Source of the DNA: Gliomastix tumulicola
Lineage: Eukaryota; Ascomycota; Sordariomycetes; Hypocreales; Bionectriaceae
Length of the DNA: 64,000 bases
Assembly (NCBI GenBank): GCA_001599755.1
Contig: BCHX01000002.1
Location: 2,418,001-2,482,000 of the forward strand
Direction of reading: 5' to 3'
Shown here: one piece after another, positions 55,068 to 64,000 of the stretch
How the letters are laid out: every line of letters starts with the position of its first letter
Numbering within the stretch: position 1 is the first letter of the stretch
Position numbers and translations under genes: made by a program
Notes under the pieces: generated by a model
Databases searched by the model: none
What the model was told of the DNA's origin: nothing
Seen by the model: the letters and a program-made list of their open reading frames with translations, nothing else

Positions 55068-56425
55068 CATCTGGAAAGCCACTTCATGATCCTGTTCGTA
55101 GCAAAGTTCTAGCGTCGGTGAAATCTTGCCAGAGTATGCTCTCAGCATAAGCCTCCTCCGTCTGTCACCTCGACATGACCAGTTAGATCAAACTCGGTCC
55201 AAGCGAATAGCAGTTCCTCTGACTTCGTGAGCGCTTGTCTACGGTTCTAAGAGATAATTTTTGTCCAGGAAGATTCAAGTTTGAACGTTGATGAAGTTGG
55301 GGGGAGTCAGGAGTTCATTGTGAAGGAGGAGCTGGTAGGCGACCTTGCGGAGAGCGCGGCAACTAAAGCTCCTCCCACACGTCCAATTTAGCATATCGAT
55401 GCTTTTGGTACTGCCACATCGTGTTGGGCCTCGCTGAGCTGGCGGTCCTCTTTCCAGACATCACGCGCCGGCCGGCTCGGTGCGTGCAAGAGGCTCCGGC
55501 TTTACAGGCAGCTACGCCGGGAATTGGTGGTGTGGTCCAACGGGTATTTTACTGCTGCAAAACCTAGGTACAGGTCCACGGGTGGTTTTATAGTGGGAAA
55601 GCCCTATATTGCCAGTGAACGGTCCCTATATTATAGTGGGTTTCACCTATAATTGTAGCTAGTTGAAGAACTGGAGCTCCTACCTGATATACCCAGATGC
55701 CTACTCGGAACAGAGATTGGAAATGTGGAAAATTAGCCCAGTTTAGGCACCGAAAGGCCTGGAAATATTTTAACACTGTATCGTATTCAGAGAACTAAAA
55801 ATCCTGTCCTTAACCTCAAGGTTGTGAGCGCCATTGAACTTCCTTCCTAGTACCTGTAATGATCGGACCAGTCCCTGAAAGACTGACACCTAGCACCGTG
55901 AAGGTCCGCCGGTGGTCGTTACGGGGAGATAAGCGGCAGCGTGTCTGGAGTCCGGTCCGGGCCCCAAAACCTGCCCAGCGACTCTGGGCGGCGTGGTTCA
56001 ACCCCTCCAGCTTCACATTTATAATACAGAACAGCAAAAGAATATCATAAAAAGAAAATATCGACAATGAACATACAGCATCCGATATTTGCTGGTCGTC
56101 ACCGACCCAAATACTAATCAGCCCCTCATAAGGATTGTCCATCAGGACAGCAGCATGTGGCTCCGGAACTGGCTCTATGATCCTCCGTTTATAGCGGTTG
56201 AGGTCCCCATGGCGTCCACCATACCGTTTTGCCGATATGACCAACAAGTCAAAATCAACATCCGGAGTGGCATTTATAAAATAAAGAAAAGAAAAGAAAA
56301 GAAAAGAAAAGAAAAGAAAAGACAAGAAAAGAAAAGGATGGCACCACCCAATTACCACGCCGTCTTGATCGGTGTCAACAGCGATGACCGGCTCATATAC
56401 AAATCAAGGCCACGAGGTAATTAGC
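55068..56425. other. Convergent intergenic region with coding-like scraps
   Basis: 1.36 kb between the 3' ends of the Hsp70-like gene and the GH7 gene. A 41-codon acidic stretch (55269-55391) follows a perfect pyrimidine-rich acceptor (TTTTTGTCCAG) and ends in a stop, like a lost 3' exon. At 56339-56422 a 28-codon frame begins MAPPNYHAVLIGVNS, resembling the first strand of a metacaspase (peptidase C14) domain, and then stops. An AAAAG microsatellite separates them (own entry). None can be called a gene. Confidence 0.45.
56285..56337. repeat. (AAAAG)n microsatellite
   Basis: About ten units of AAAAG with one variant (GACAAG), just before the metacaspase-like fragment. Confidence 0.85.
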
Positions 56426-57858
56426 CTAATGACGACGAGTGCAGTTAGAAGCTACGTGGTAGGTTGAGTCAATCTCACCCCACTTGATCTGGGAGAAGGT
56501 CACGGCGGTGTCTGGCTGGTTCTCGCGGATGACGGCCGGGGCTCCCTCACCCTCGAGGCAAGGACCTGCAAATCACACAAAGTATTAGCTGATACAAGTA
56601 TTACCTGGATGCTTCTCTGGGGGTCAAGGGCATTTTTTATCTCACCAGAGTTGTTGTCAGGGCCATTCAGCCACGTCATGTGGCCGCCCTCATCCCACCA
56701 GACGCTGAAGGCAAGGACCATGCCGCGGGTCATGGCCGCGCCCATGCCCTGGGTGGCGCCCAGATCCAGGTACCGGGTGGCGCCGTGAGCCTCGCAGTAG
56801 GGATCCGTCATGGAGTTCTCGCCGTCGTGCTCGGAGCCGTCGCTGACGGGCGCGTTGTCGATCTTCTTGCCGTCCTGGATGTAGAAGCGGCGGTACTCGA
56901 TCAGGTTGCCCTGGGCGTCCGAGGGGAACTGGGTGACAACGGTGAAGGGGCGGCTGGTGTCGACCACCTTGTCGTAGCCGTAGTAGTCTGGGTTGCCGAC
57001 GGCGTAGGGGTTGTAGCCGCAGCCGTTCTTGTCGCAGACGCCGTCAAAGGCGCACTCTTCGCCCTCACATTCAAACAGGCCGGTCTGGTTGCAAGGGTGA
57101 GGGGCAAGGTGGGTGGCACGGGCGTTGGCCTCCCAGATGTCGAGCTCATTGCAGCACGAGCCATAGCCCTCAATATTAGGCTGCATCACACATTAGTAGT
57201 CAGACGGGTTCCACGTGACAGCTATAGGTGGTTTGTAGGGTTGTCTCCTTACCTCGCCATTAATGAAGGGCGTGGTGTAGCACTGAGCATCGCAGTAACC
57301 AGTTCCGTAGAAAGCACCAGCCTGATTGAGGTCGCTCTTCCCACCATTGGCAGCCATCTCAGACAGGTATAGCGCACCATTCATACCACAAGGGAGCTTG
57401 GAGACATCGACAGTAAAGGTAAACTCATTGCCGGTGAGCTGCAGCATCTCGTACGTCTGCTCGTCCTCGGAGAGGAGGTAGACCCGCGGGCTCAGGACGG
57501 AGCCATCATCGCGGAGGTGGTCCAGGAAGAGTTCGTCGCCGTCCGTGAAGACACCGTACTTGGTCAGATCGGGAATACCCTCCATGACGCAGTTGGCTTG
57601 GCAGGTCTCGGCGTCGGGGCAGGCATCGGCTGGGGGTGCGCTGCCCCAGGAGCCGCAGCCCTCGCTGGGGTTGTCGACCTGGTAGACGGGGTGTGCCAGG
57701 GCATCGAGCACGATCTTGGTGTCCTGGGCCACACAGCCGCCTGCCTGTGTGCACTTCCAAGTGGTCAGGCTGGGGTGGACCTCGGGGGTGTCGTCCGCGT
57801 GCTGAGCAGAGGCCAAGCCAGCCAACGCGGCCGTGATCAGGGCGATTCTCGGGGCCAT
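56426..57858 (-). CDS. GH7 endoglucanase (EGI/Cel7B type), secreted, 426 aa
   Basis: Three exons: 57858-57253, 57180-56646 and 56565-56426; 1281 nt in frame. The chosen ATG gives a signal peptide (MAPRIALITAALAGLASAQ) with a cleavage site after ASA or SAQ; upstream in-frame codons would spoil it. GH7 markers: GCGSWGS, GYCDAQC, the catalytic block CCNELDIWEAN (nucleophile and acid Glu in ExDxxE), PHPCNQ, DKNGCGYNPY and MVLAFSVWWDEGGHMTWL. The short loops and the ending PAVIRENQPDTAVTFSQIKWGEI fit endoglucanases rather than cellobiohydrolases. There is no cellulose-binding domain. It cleaves internal beta-1,4-glucan bonds outside the cell. A TATA-like box lies about 90 bp upstream. Confidence 0.93.
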
Positions 57859-58937
57859 GGCGTAGTTGTTTATCTGTACCTTGGGTATACGAGATTGCGG
57901 TGCCGAGAGAAACAAGGAGGGTCGTGATTGACGGCAATTGCCTTCTTATAAGTCGACAGATACGGAGTGAATTGACTTGCTTCCGCCCTAGGTAAACCTC
58001 CTGTCGGCTCATCGGGCCTGGATGGAAGCAATAAGCGCAAATGAAGCGCTTCCTTCCCAGATACCTTCCCAGATGCGTTCCTAGCGCGGAGATGGCAGGC
58101 TTGGAAATGCAGGTCCGGGGCAGGGAATGCCGCCACTTCTTCCCCGATTTGGAGAGATCGGAGAGGGGAAGGCCGGCAGGATGCAGACAACGACCCTAAA
58201 CAGGGATCGCTTGATATAACTTGAGCCCCTTGTTCTCGGCCGCTCCCTGGGTGTTCGGCCAGTGAGGCCTGGGTCCCGGGTCCCCGATATCAGGTAAGTG
58301 CTAGTAAGCACTACTTAAGATATATCTGTTACGACCTGACGCTCCGGTCGCAGGATTACAGACCCTGTTGGGCAAGGCAGACCGGAACCGGGGATGTTCC
58401 GCTCCAGGCCAGGAACCGCGAGCCTCGGCACGGCACGGCGGGATACGCGAGCACTTACCCTAGAGCATGTTCACGATGTTCACCAGTTTCACAGGGAAGC
58501 AGTGAACATGGTGAAATAAGTAAACAACCACTTTATATATATATCACCAATTAACCACCCACCTATCGTGATGTTCCGATGGCTCTCTCTCTCTCTGCTC
58601 TATCCAATCGGGTAGCTCGTCATCTCCTTTCAACTCGAACACCTGGTGGAAGCACCGACCGAGTGGCGCTTGACGTTCGAGTGGTAGGATATCTACCTGG
58701 CCGGATAGCGAACCGTTCTCCCCAGATCAATATGAACAACTGGCTTCCAGCCATTGGAGGCGGATCCAGCGTAGGGCAAAGGCCGGCGGAGGTCGACGAG
58801 AACGAAGACAAGTTCATTGAAGTGAACTCTACGAGAGTTCTTCAATCAACTGCGCGAGAAATCCAAACCGATTATCTGAACAAGTTTGGGTATTCTCGCC
58901 AAGTTCAAGGGATATATCATTACTGATCTGCTGACAT
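57859..58937. other. Promoter of the GH7 gene; otherwise empty
   Basis: 1.08 kb upstream of the cellulase. It includes a TATA-like CTTATAAG (57945-57952) and a CRE1-type CCGGGG (58113-58118). A 115-codon open frame (58579-58926, plus) has no recognisable domain and could be chance or a small gene. An AT dinucleotide tract lies at 58535-58543. Confidence 0.45.
57945..57952 (-). promoter_or_regulatory. TATA-like box of the GH7 gene
   Basis: CTTATAAG on either strand, about 90 bp upstream of the ATG at 57858 and in a suitable place for a cellulase core promoter. Confidence 0.4.
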
Positions 58938-61166
58938 TTACCTGATTTCAAGTCTCTCATATTGCATCTCGCCCGTCTCCCACTTCTTCGCCATATCAAT
59001 CTCATTAAGACCACTCACAAAACACATCCCAACATATAAAAAATGATTATCAACCCGTCGTAAGATCACGGGTTGATCAAAATCAACAAGAACATACACC
59101 ACATCTCCAACAGCGGCGCATGCAGAACCCAAGCCAATATAGCTCCCATCCATCTCAATCAATGCATGCGCTTGTCTGCTTTTGAAGTTCAACGTCGCGT
59201 CAATAAGCCGAGCTACTGGGTGATTGACATCCTCTCGTGCTTGCCGGGACAGTACTTGAAAACTGAAAAGGTCTTGTAGCTCCTGATAGTTGCATTCGTG
59301 CCGCTCAGTTGGGAAGGCGTTGCTGAGAAACCACTCCACCACCTCGTCCGCATTCCAAGGGTGGAATGGCCACATAAATTCTGATGTGAATGACCGAAAA
59401 AACCGCTCCCAAGTGGTATCGCCGTGTAGTGCTGCCCATATCCATCCGAGCCAATGCACGAATGCATCAGTAATCATGCGTGTAGAGACGGGGTATGGAT
59501 CAACTAAGACAGCCCTCATCAGAGCCTGCAGGGCGGGCATTTGGTCGGACAATGGCGTGTCTAGCAACATGGCGTCACGGACAATGTCAATGAACTTTGA
59601 GTCGATCTGAAAGCTCACTTGACCGCCGTGCTTGCCTAGCTCTGCGACTTTGGTGATTGGCTTGAGTTTTGCTCCGCTCAAGATCAAGCTGTCATTGATC
59701 AAATCAACTGACTGATCCGCGGTCATGGTCGTCGATGTTACGCATGTATGATGCTCCAGAAAACAGTTTTTTGCAGCCCCGTCATCCAGGAGCGACATGT
59801 CTGGGAGCCAAGAGGGCCAATCAGGCCTGCCACCACTAGGCTGCTGGTTGCAAAGCCCAGAGTACCATAGGAGGGATCCGCGATTAGTCGAGAAGTCTCG
59901 CAGAGACAGTCTGGAGAAGTCAATGTAGACTTCTTTGACTGGTTTGGTGTAGTCAATGCCGATATCAAGTGAACCAAGTCCAAGAAAGCCGTAAACGACG
60001 TCCCTTGGGTCAGTAGCATCGTACATTAAGGCATACTTCATCAGTGAAGTGCAATCCATCATAGCCACCAGAGCCTTGACCTGTGTGATCACGTTCGTGC
60101 CTCGAACACTTCTCGTCTCGATCCCTACCAGGTCCGCATAGCATCTAGGGCACCATGCCTCCGCGGCAACACCTTCTGGTGGCCTCATCTGTTCCACCCA
60201 CGTCTCAGATTCATTTTTCATGTTGAACAAGCTTTGTTCGACCCCTCGGATGTCATCGTATCTCAGCGAGTCTTGGCCACAAAATAGCACTAGAACTCTC
60301 GCCAAGACGGTCTCTTGAAGAATCCAGACACGGCTCCAATAAGGCAAGCGTCTGAAGCTCGAAAGGGCTTGCCAGGCTTTGTTTTGCAGAGGGTCTTCGA
60401 CGTCAAGATCCTTACGACACAAAGAGGGGACTCGCTTGAGCCAAGTTCTATCACGTAGCTCCTTCTCGGTGACCTTTGAGTCCCCACTGGTCAAATTTCG
60501 ATAAATCTCATTGTAAGTCCGAATGGCAAGACCAATCACGTCATCAGGAGTAGACACTGACGACAAAACAAGTTCTGCCTTGGAGTAGATCTCTCTCATT
60601 AGACCGACTTGATGACTTCGCTCATTGAGATCGTCCTGATTGATGCAGACTGCATCTACCCAGATACGGAACTCGGCGCTATTGCGCTCCGGGAAGGCTC
60701 GCTGCCAATGCCGCTTGACCCATCGTAGTGCATGAGCCAGGCTAGACGTGATAGGAAACGGCGTGCCGTCTAGAATCATTTGCTCCGGCGTAGCAGACCC
60801 GCCCCAAACATATGAAAGAGCAGTGTACGGGATATTCTCCGTTAAGGAACAGTGATGAAGTGCACACTCGATCTGTTGTCCCGCCGTGCCATCGATCAGC
60901 ACTTCGAGCAGTCTGATGCGGTGGCCTAGCCCCAATGGTTGGTAGCTGAAGTCGCAGGGGAGTTTCGCCGCATCGCTTGTGGTGTCGGACACACTCGACT
61001 CGTCTGTCTCACTGTGTGTGTGCTCAGCCCTCCCTATACACATAGAATTTGTGTGGCTAGTCATTGTGAGAGACGAAGGCGATCGCGTCCCATTTGCCAT
61101 CTGACCGTCCGGCCGCCCGACTCTTGCACAAAGACTGAGGTCGTGTGCGTAGAGACGTGGAGTCAT
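58938..61166 (-). CDS. HET-domain protein, 742 aa
   Basis: A single exon of 743 codons. The first 40 residues are low-complexity with several Met; the true start may be a later one. The HET domain begins around residue 75: LGHRIRLLEVLIDG, then YTALSYVWGGS, ILDGTPFPITSSLAHALRW, RIWVDAVCINQDDLNERSHQV and MREIYSKAELVLSSV. The middle has WVLQETVLA-like WILQETVLARVLVLFCG and YGFLG (residues about 290-390), the usual extension after HET. The C-terminal half ends with Ile/Val-rich beta-type sequence. Such proteins mediate heterokaryon incompatibility-type cell death. It is unrelated in sequence detail to the HET protein at 42568-45285 except for the domain. Confidence 0.9.
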   Translation of the reverse strand: MTPRLYAHDLSLCARVGRPDGQMANGTRSPSSLTMTSHTNSMCIGRAEHTHSETDESSVSDTTSDAAKLPCDFSYQPLGLGHRIRLLEVLIDGTAGQQIECALHHCSLTENIPYTALSYVWGGSATPEQMILDGTPFPITSSLAHALRWVKRHWQRAFPERNSAEFRIWVDAVCINQDDLNERSHQVGLMREIYSKAELVLSSVSTPDDVIGLAIRTYNEIYRNLTSGDSKVTEKELRDRTWLKRVPSLCRKDLDVEDPLQNKAWQALSSFRRLPYWSRVWILQETVLARVLVLFCGQDSLRYDDIRGVEQSLFNMKNESETWVEQMRPPEGVAAEAWCPRCYADLVGIETRSVRGTNVITQVKALVAMMDCTSLMKYALMYDATDPRDVVYGFLGLGSLDIGIDYTKPVKEVYIDFSRLSLRDFSTNRGSLLWYSGLCNQQPSGGRPDWPSWLPDMSLLDDGAAKNCFLEHHTCVTSTTMTADQSVDLINDSLILSGAKLKPITKVAELGKHGGQVSFQIDSKFIDIVRDAMLLDTPLSDQMPALQALMRAVLVDPYPVSTRMITDAFVHWLGWIWAALHGDTTWERFFRSFTSEFMWPFHPWNADEVVEWFLSNAFPTERHECNYQELQDLFSFQVLSRQAREDVNHPVARLIDATLNFKSRQAHALIEMDGSYIGLGSACAAVGDVVYVLVDFDQPVILRRVDNHFLYVGMCFVSGLNEIDMAKKWETGEMQYERLEIR

Positions 61167-62591
61167 CTTATTTGTGACAAGAATTGTGAGCGAGTGAATT
61201 GCTTTGTTCGTTACGGCTTCTCAGTGGCTGGGGGGATTACCGTCCTTTATACTTCCAGCTTCAGTTTCAGTTTCAGTTTTCGATTCCTACTCGGTTGCAG
61301 GCGCCACCTCCAGCAGCTATGTCCGGGTTGCAGGTCCTGGCTGCAGCCGAAACGCCCATCCTGAGCACGCCGCACTGCGCCTCCTTGTTAGAAAAATGGC
61401 CAGCTGTCCCCAGGATTCCTGCCGTTTCTCTGCTAATTATATCCATTCCGTTGAAGAGCTCCACGTGTTTTCTAATCAATTTGTGCCTCAAAAATCTCTT
61501 CCTAATGTGCCCAAATGCGTGCTGTTTCAGGTCTGTGTTTTGTGGCTCTGTCGGTGACTAACGCCACCATACCTGGGACCGTATACCTTCAGTCTCCCCC
61601 CAGCCACCGACTGTGCCAGCGCGGTTCTCTTTTTCGTGCCCCCAGGATCCTGTGTGCTCTCTAATCTGTGTGTGCTTGTACTTTGTTGCCTCCAACTGGG
61701 TTTCTATGCGGCTGTATGTCGATTTAGTGTGTCGTATGTCGATTCAGTTTGTCCGCGCCTGACGATGCTGACCATAGCCGCTGCCAACACCTTCATGTAG
61801 TGTAATGCTCTGCTTAATCCGACTTAACCCGATATGTTGGACGGCCAGGTATGCCGGTCCTCTCGTGACCGCCACCTGAGAGTCAACAAGCCGAGTGATA
61901 GGTGATAGAGGGTAACCAAGCCTCCGCCACCCAGGTGGGGAAGGGGGAGGCGCGGGCTGGGTCCGAAAGACACTTGGCCGGGGGATTCGGTCTACGCCAT
62001 TCCTGGAGGTGAGGTGCTGCCGTATGTCGTGTGCTAGACTCCTTTTGGCGTTACCGGGCTCTCTAGAAGCGGTACGCGGGGGAAGCGCTTGCGAACGAAG
62101 TTGCGGATACGATCTATCTGTGTGGACTTCAAGACAGGTACGACACCGATAGCAGTTCTGGCCACACATCGCGAGGATACTGACTGTATTTCAGCCTCAA
62201 CATACGGACATACGGTATTGCACGCTTGACACTGTCATGAGTAATGACACGGCTATGGACGCCCTCGCCGCGGCGTTCAACTTCGATAAGGATGAGCGTC
62301 GTATCCGCTGCACTAGAAAGTGGCCTGTGAGTGGAGGAGTTGCTAGGTATCTCAGCGCCCTGACTGGCTTTGATATCACCCTAACCTGCACGACATTTTG
62401 GCGCGCCAGCATTTCGGCCTACGGGTGCATATGCTACGTCATCCGGATCGGACTGTGATAAAATTAACTACCGTCCGTTGTTATGATTGCTGGATAGCGA
62501 TTCAGTCCTTCAATGACTAATACCTCCCTGGACAAGACCTACTCAAGAGAAGGAAAACTAGGTCTGTAGCCGTTGGCGATATTATCACCCG
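61167..62591. other. Intergenic, no supported gene
   Basis: 1.4 kb upstream of the second HET gene. A TTCAGT hexamer is repeated about three times at 61261-61279. Open frames on both strands (for example 62169-61744 minus, 141 codons, and 62237-62458 plus, 73 codons) overlap and carry no domain. Confidence 0.4.
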
Positions 62592-63235
62592 TCAATCCTC
62601 AGACACCTCGCCTCCTTCGTTGTGCTTTTTCAATGTCGCATACCAAGCCCCGCTGCTGGGATCGATCCACGGCCCTAATTTCTCCATCTCTTCTGCAAAG
62701 ATGCTGGTCTTGGATGCGTCCTCATGGAGCTGTCATTGAAGTTAGCGTGACTCAATTTCATGGATTGTTTTGTTGAGGCCAACCTCTATACTTTCCCAGC
62801 CAAGGAAATAGATTGCAAGTCTGCGTTGGTCTTGTCGGAGCGATGCTTGCTGAGCTCTGGAAAAAGCCCTGCCAGTCGTTTCATTCGTGTCTAACGAGTA
62901 GCCCCAGTCTCCTCCCACGAACCCTTGCATTCGGTAGCAGTCCGTATATGTCTTGTGTGTCGATGCACGGAAGCTGTCATCGGACAGCGGCGCACCAGTC
63001 GAGAGGCGCATCGTCACCTACATCGTAGTTAGCGGAGCTCTGCGCGCGCGCGTGTTTCATATGTCGGACGGACCACTTCACAAACAGGTGCTTCCAGTGC
63101 TGTTATCACATATTTCAGTCTCTCATCTTCTAGTTCGACCTGAATGTCTGTCGCGTCGTCTTGAGATATTGCTTGTAACGCATCCAACAACTCTGCTCGA
63201 TCTTTCGATAATCCTGGACCGGCTTGCCACTCTTT
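62592..63235 (-). pseudogene. Decayed unrecognised gene
   Basis: Coding-like blocks are visible on the minus strand. The first starts after an ACTAAC branch and CAG acceptor at 63235 (KEWQAGPGLSKDRAELLDALQ). The next (63024-62742) includes MQGFVGGDWGYSLDTNETTG and ends HEIESR; after TAA (62742-62744), two codons and TGA (62733-62735), the same frame continues QLHEDASKTSIFAEEMEKLG to a natural-looking stop at 62592-62594. CAA-to-TAA and CGA-to-TGA would explain both stops. The family is not recognised; the start is not found. Confidence 0.45.
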
Positions 63236-64000
63236 CTGGTCGTTAGTCTACTCCAATCCACGCAACGCATAATGATTGACGTACGAATAATCCAAGAGAT
63301 TTCGTGTCTTTTCTTCGGAAGTGGCGATGACCGAAGCTGCGTAGAATAGCCGACATACTGAGCTAGTGCTCCAGCCTCTGCGACCTTGTAGCGAAGTTGA
63401 AGGAATAGGGAAGAGGACAGCGTCATTGATGGGTGTAGAGTAAACCTGATTATCTGAAAAAGCATCTTGCTGAGATTTCAGAGTGTGATTAGTATCTGAT
63501 AATACTGTGATAACAGAAGGTCAAGATGTCCATATGTCATAGGCTCAGCTTGACGATATCAAGGGCGCTCATATATATAAGTAGGCACTCATACTAAACC
63601 CCGCCTGATTATGAAACTGCGTTATGTTTTTTTTTAATTCAGTAGTATTAGTAAGAATTCAAGGTAGTGGAAGAGTGAATAAGACCTAATATTATAGGGC
63701 GGCGAGCTAGTCAACAAGCTCCTGCTCCATAACCAAATCTGGAAAGCGCGCGCCGACTAGAAACGACATTGTATGTCAGCTGAGCAAACGTGCGATAGCA
63801 AGGTAATGCTAATCCCCGAGGGTGTACTATCCCATGTCACTTGAGATGAAAGAGAGATGAAGTTCACCATCGGGAGCAGTGTGGGGTTCGTTTTAATCCC
63901 GCAAAGCAAGATCCCAGAGACCTTCTCTCGCCTACGCAGCCTCACCTGGTCAGTCTGTGCGTGCGGTTGCTTCAAATGTTGATGGGTCCGCATCTTCACC
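63236..64000. other. Right end of window, no supported gene
   Basis: 765 bp. Short open frames only (63465-63130 and 63999-63757, minus). Upstream exons of the decayed gene at 63235 may lie here. A T-run sits at 63628-63637. Confidence 0.4.

Noticed and set aside
55816..56358. 180-codon minus-strand ORF with an F/L/S-rich start
   Set aside because: Its N-terminus is the AAAAG microsatellite read in reverse; no domain.
56680..57372. 230-codon plus-strand ORF rich in Val/Ala/Gly
   Set aside because: Antisense shadow of the GC-rich GH7 endoglucanase exons.
1..64000. CRISPR arrays, prokaryotic operons, riboswitches
   Set aside because: No spaced direct repeats of that kind, and intron-containing genes show this is a fungal nuclear sequence.
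1..64000. tRNA or rRNA genes
   Set aside because: No cloverleaf with convincing A and B boxes or rRNA core sequence was recognised by eye; a tRNA scan would settle it.

Overview
The window looks like a gene-dense, roughly 50% GC nuclear contig from a filamentous ascomycete (Pezizomycotina, probably Sordariomycetes). Evidence: short introns (about 40-115 bp) with GTAAGT-like donors, CTAAC/CTGAC branch sites and YAG acceptors; HET-domain genes; fungal NLR-type STAND ATPases; a truncated fungal transcription-factor domain; a GH7 endoglucanase; CorA-like and DUF3445 genes. Most multi-exon models below were spliced by hand; in each the total coding length is a multiple of three and the frame stays open across every junction.

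Layout. 0-2.4 kb: the 3' end of an unknown gene and a 595-codon unknown gene. 4.6-9.0 kb: a broken TPR-CHAT protease gene (two stops, two frameshifts, a solo-LTR-like insertion near its 3' end). 9.0-10.8 kb: repeat and palindrome-rich debris. 10.8-15.1 kb: an intact 1442-aa TPR-CHAT paralogue on the opposite strand. 15.4-18.7 kb: a DUF6594 membrane-protein relic, a transcription-factor-like gene without a DNA-binding domain, and a GNAT acetyltransferase. 19.0-23.3 kb: a nine-exon NACHT-C2H2-WD40 NLR. 23.7-29.1 kb: a SNF2/Rad5-type helicase and a JmjC protein. 29.5-33.3 kb: a SesB-hydrolase-NB-ARC-TPR NLR. 33.6-35.8 kb: a tail-to-tail PfkB sugar kinase and HAD phosphatase. 36.4-42.1 kb: a CorA-like transporter, a 67-aa protein and a multi-pass membrane protein. 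42.6-45.3 kb: a HET gene. 45.6-47.7 kb: two relics (DUF3445 and NB-ARC). 48.0-51.5 kb: a membrane-anchored AIG1-like GTPase and an unknown coiled-coil-type protein. 52.9-55.1 kb: an Hsp70/HSPA12-like ATPase. 56.4-57.9 kb: GH7 endoglucanase. 58.9-61.2 kb: a second HET gene. 62.6-63.2 kb: a decayed unknown gene.

Together, two CHAT proteases (one dead), two NLRs plus an NB-ARC relic, two HET proteins, an IMAP/AIG1-like GTPase and an HSPA12-like ATPase make an immune-like or allorecognition-like island, interleaved with ordinary metabolic genes and with relics carrying C-to-T-type nonsense changes as expected after RIP. That they work together is inference from family membership and clustering. 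The strongest novelty candidates are the CHAT pair, the NACHT-C2H2-WD40 protein and the GTPase/NB-ARC neighbourhood.
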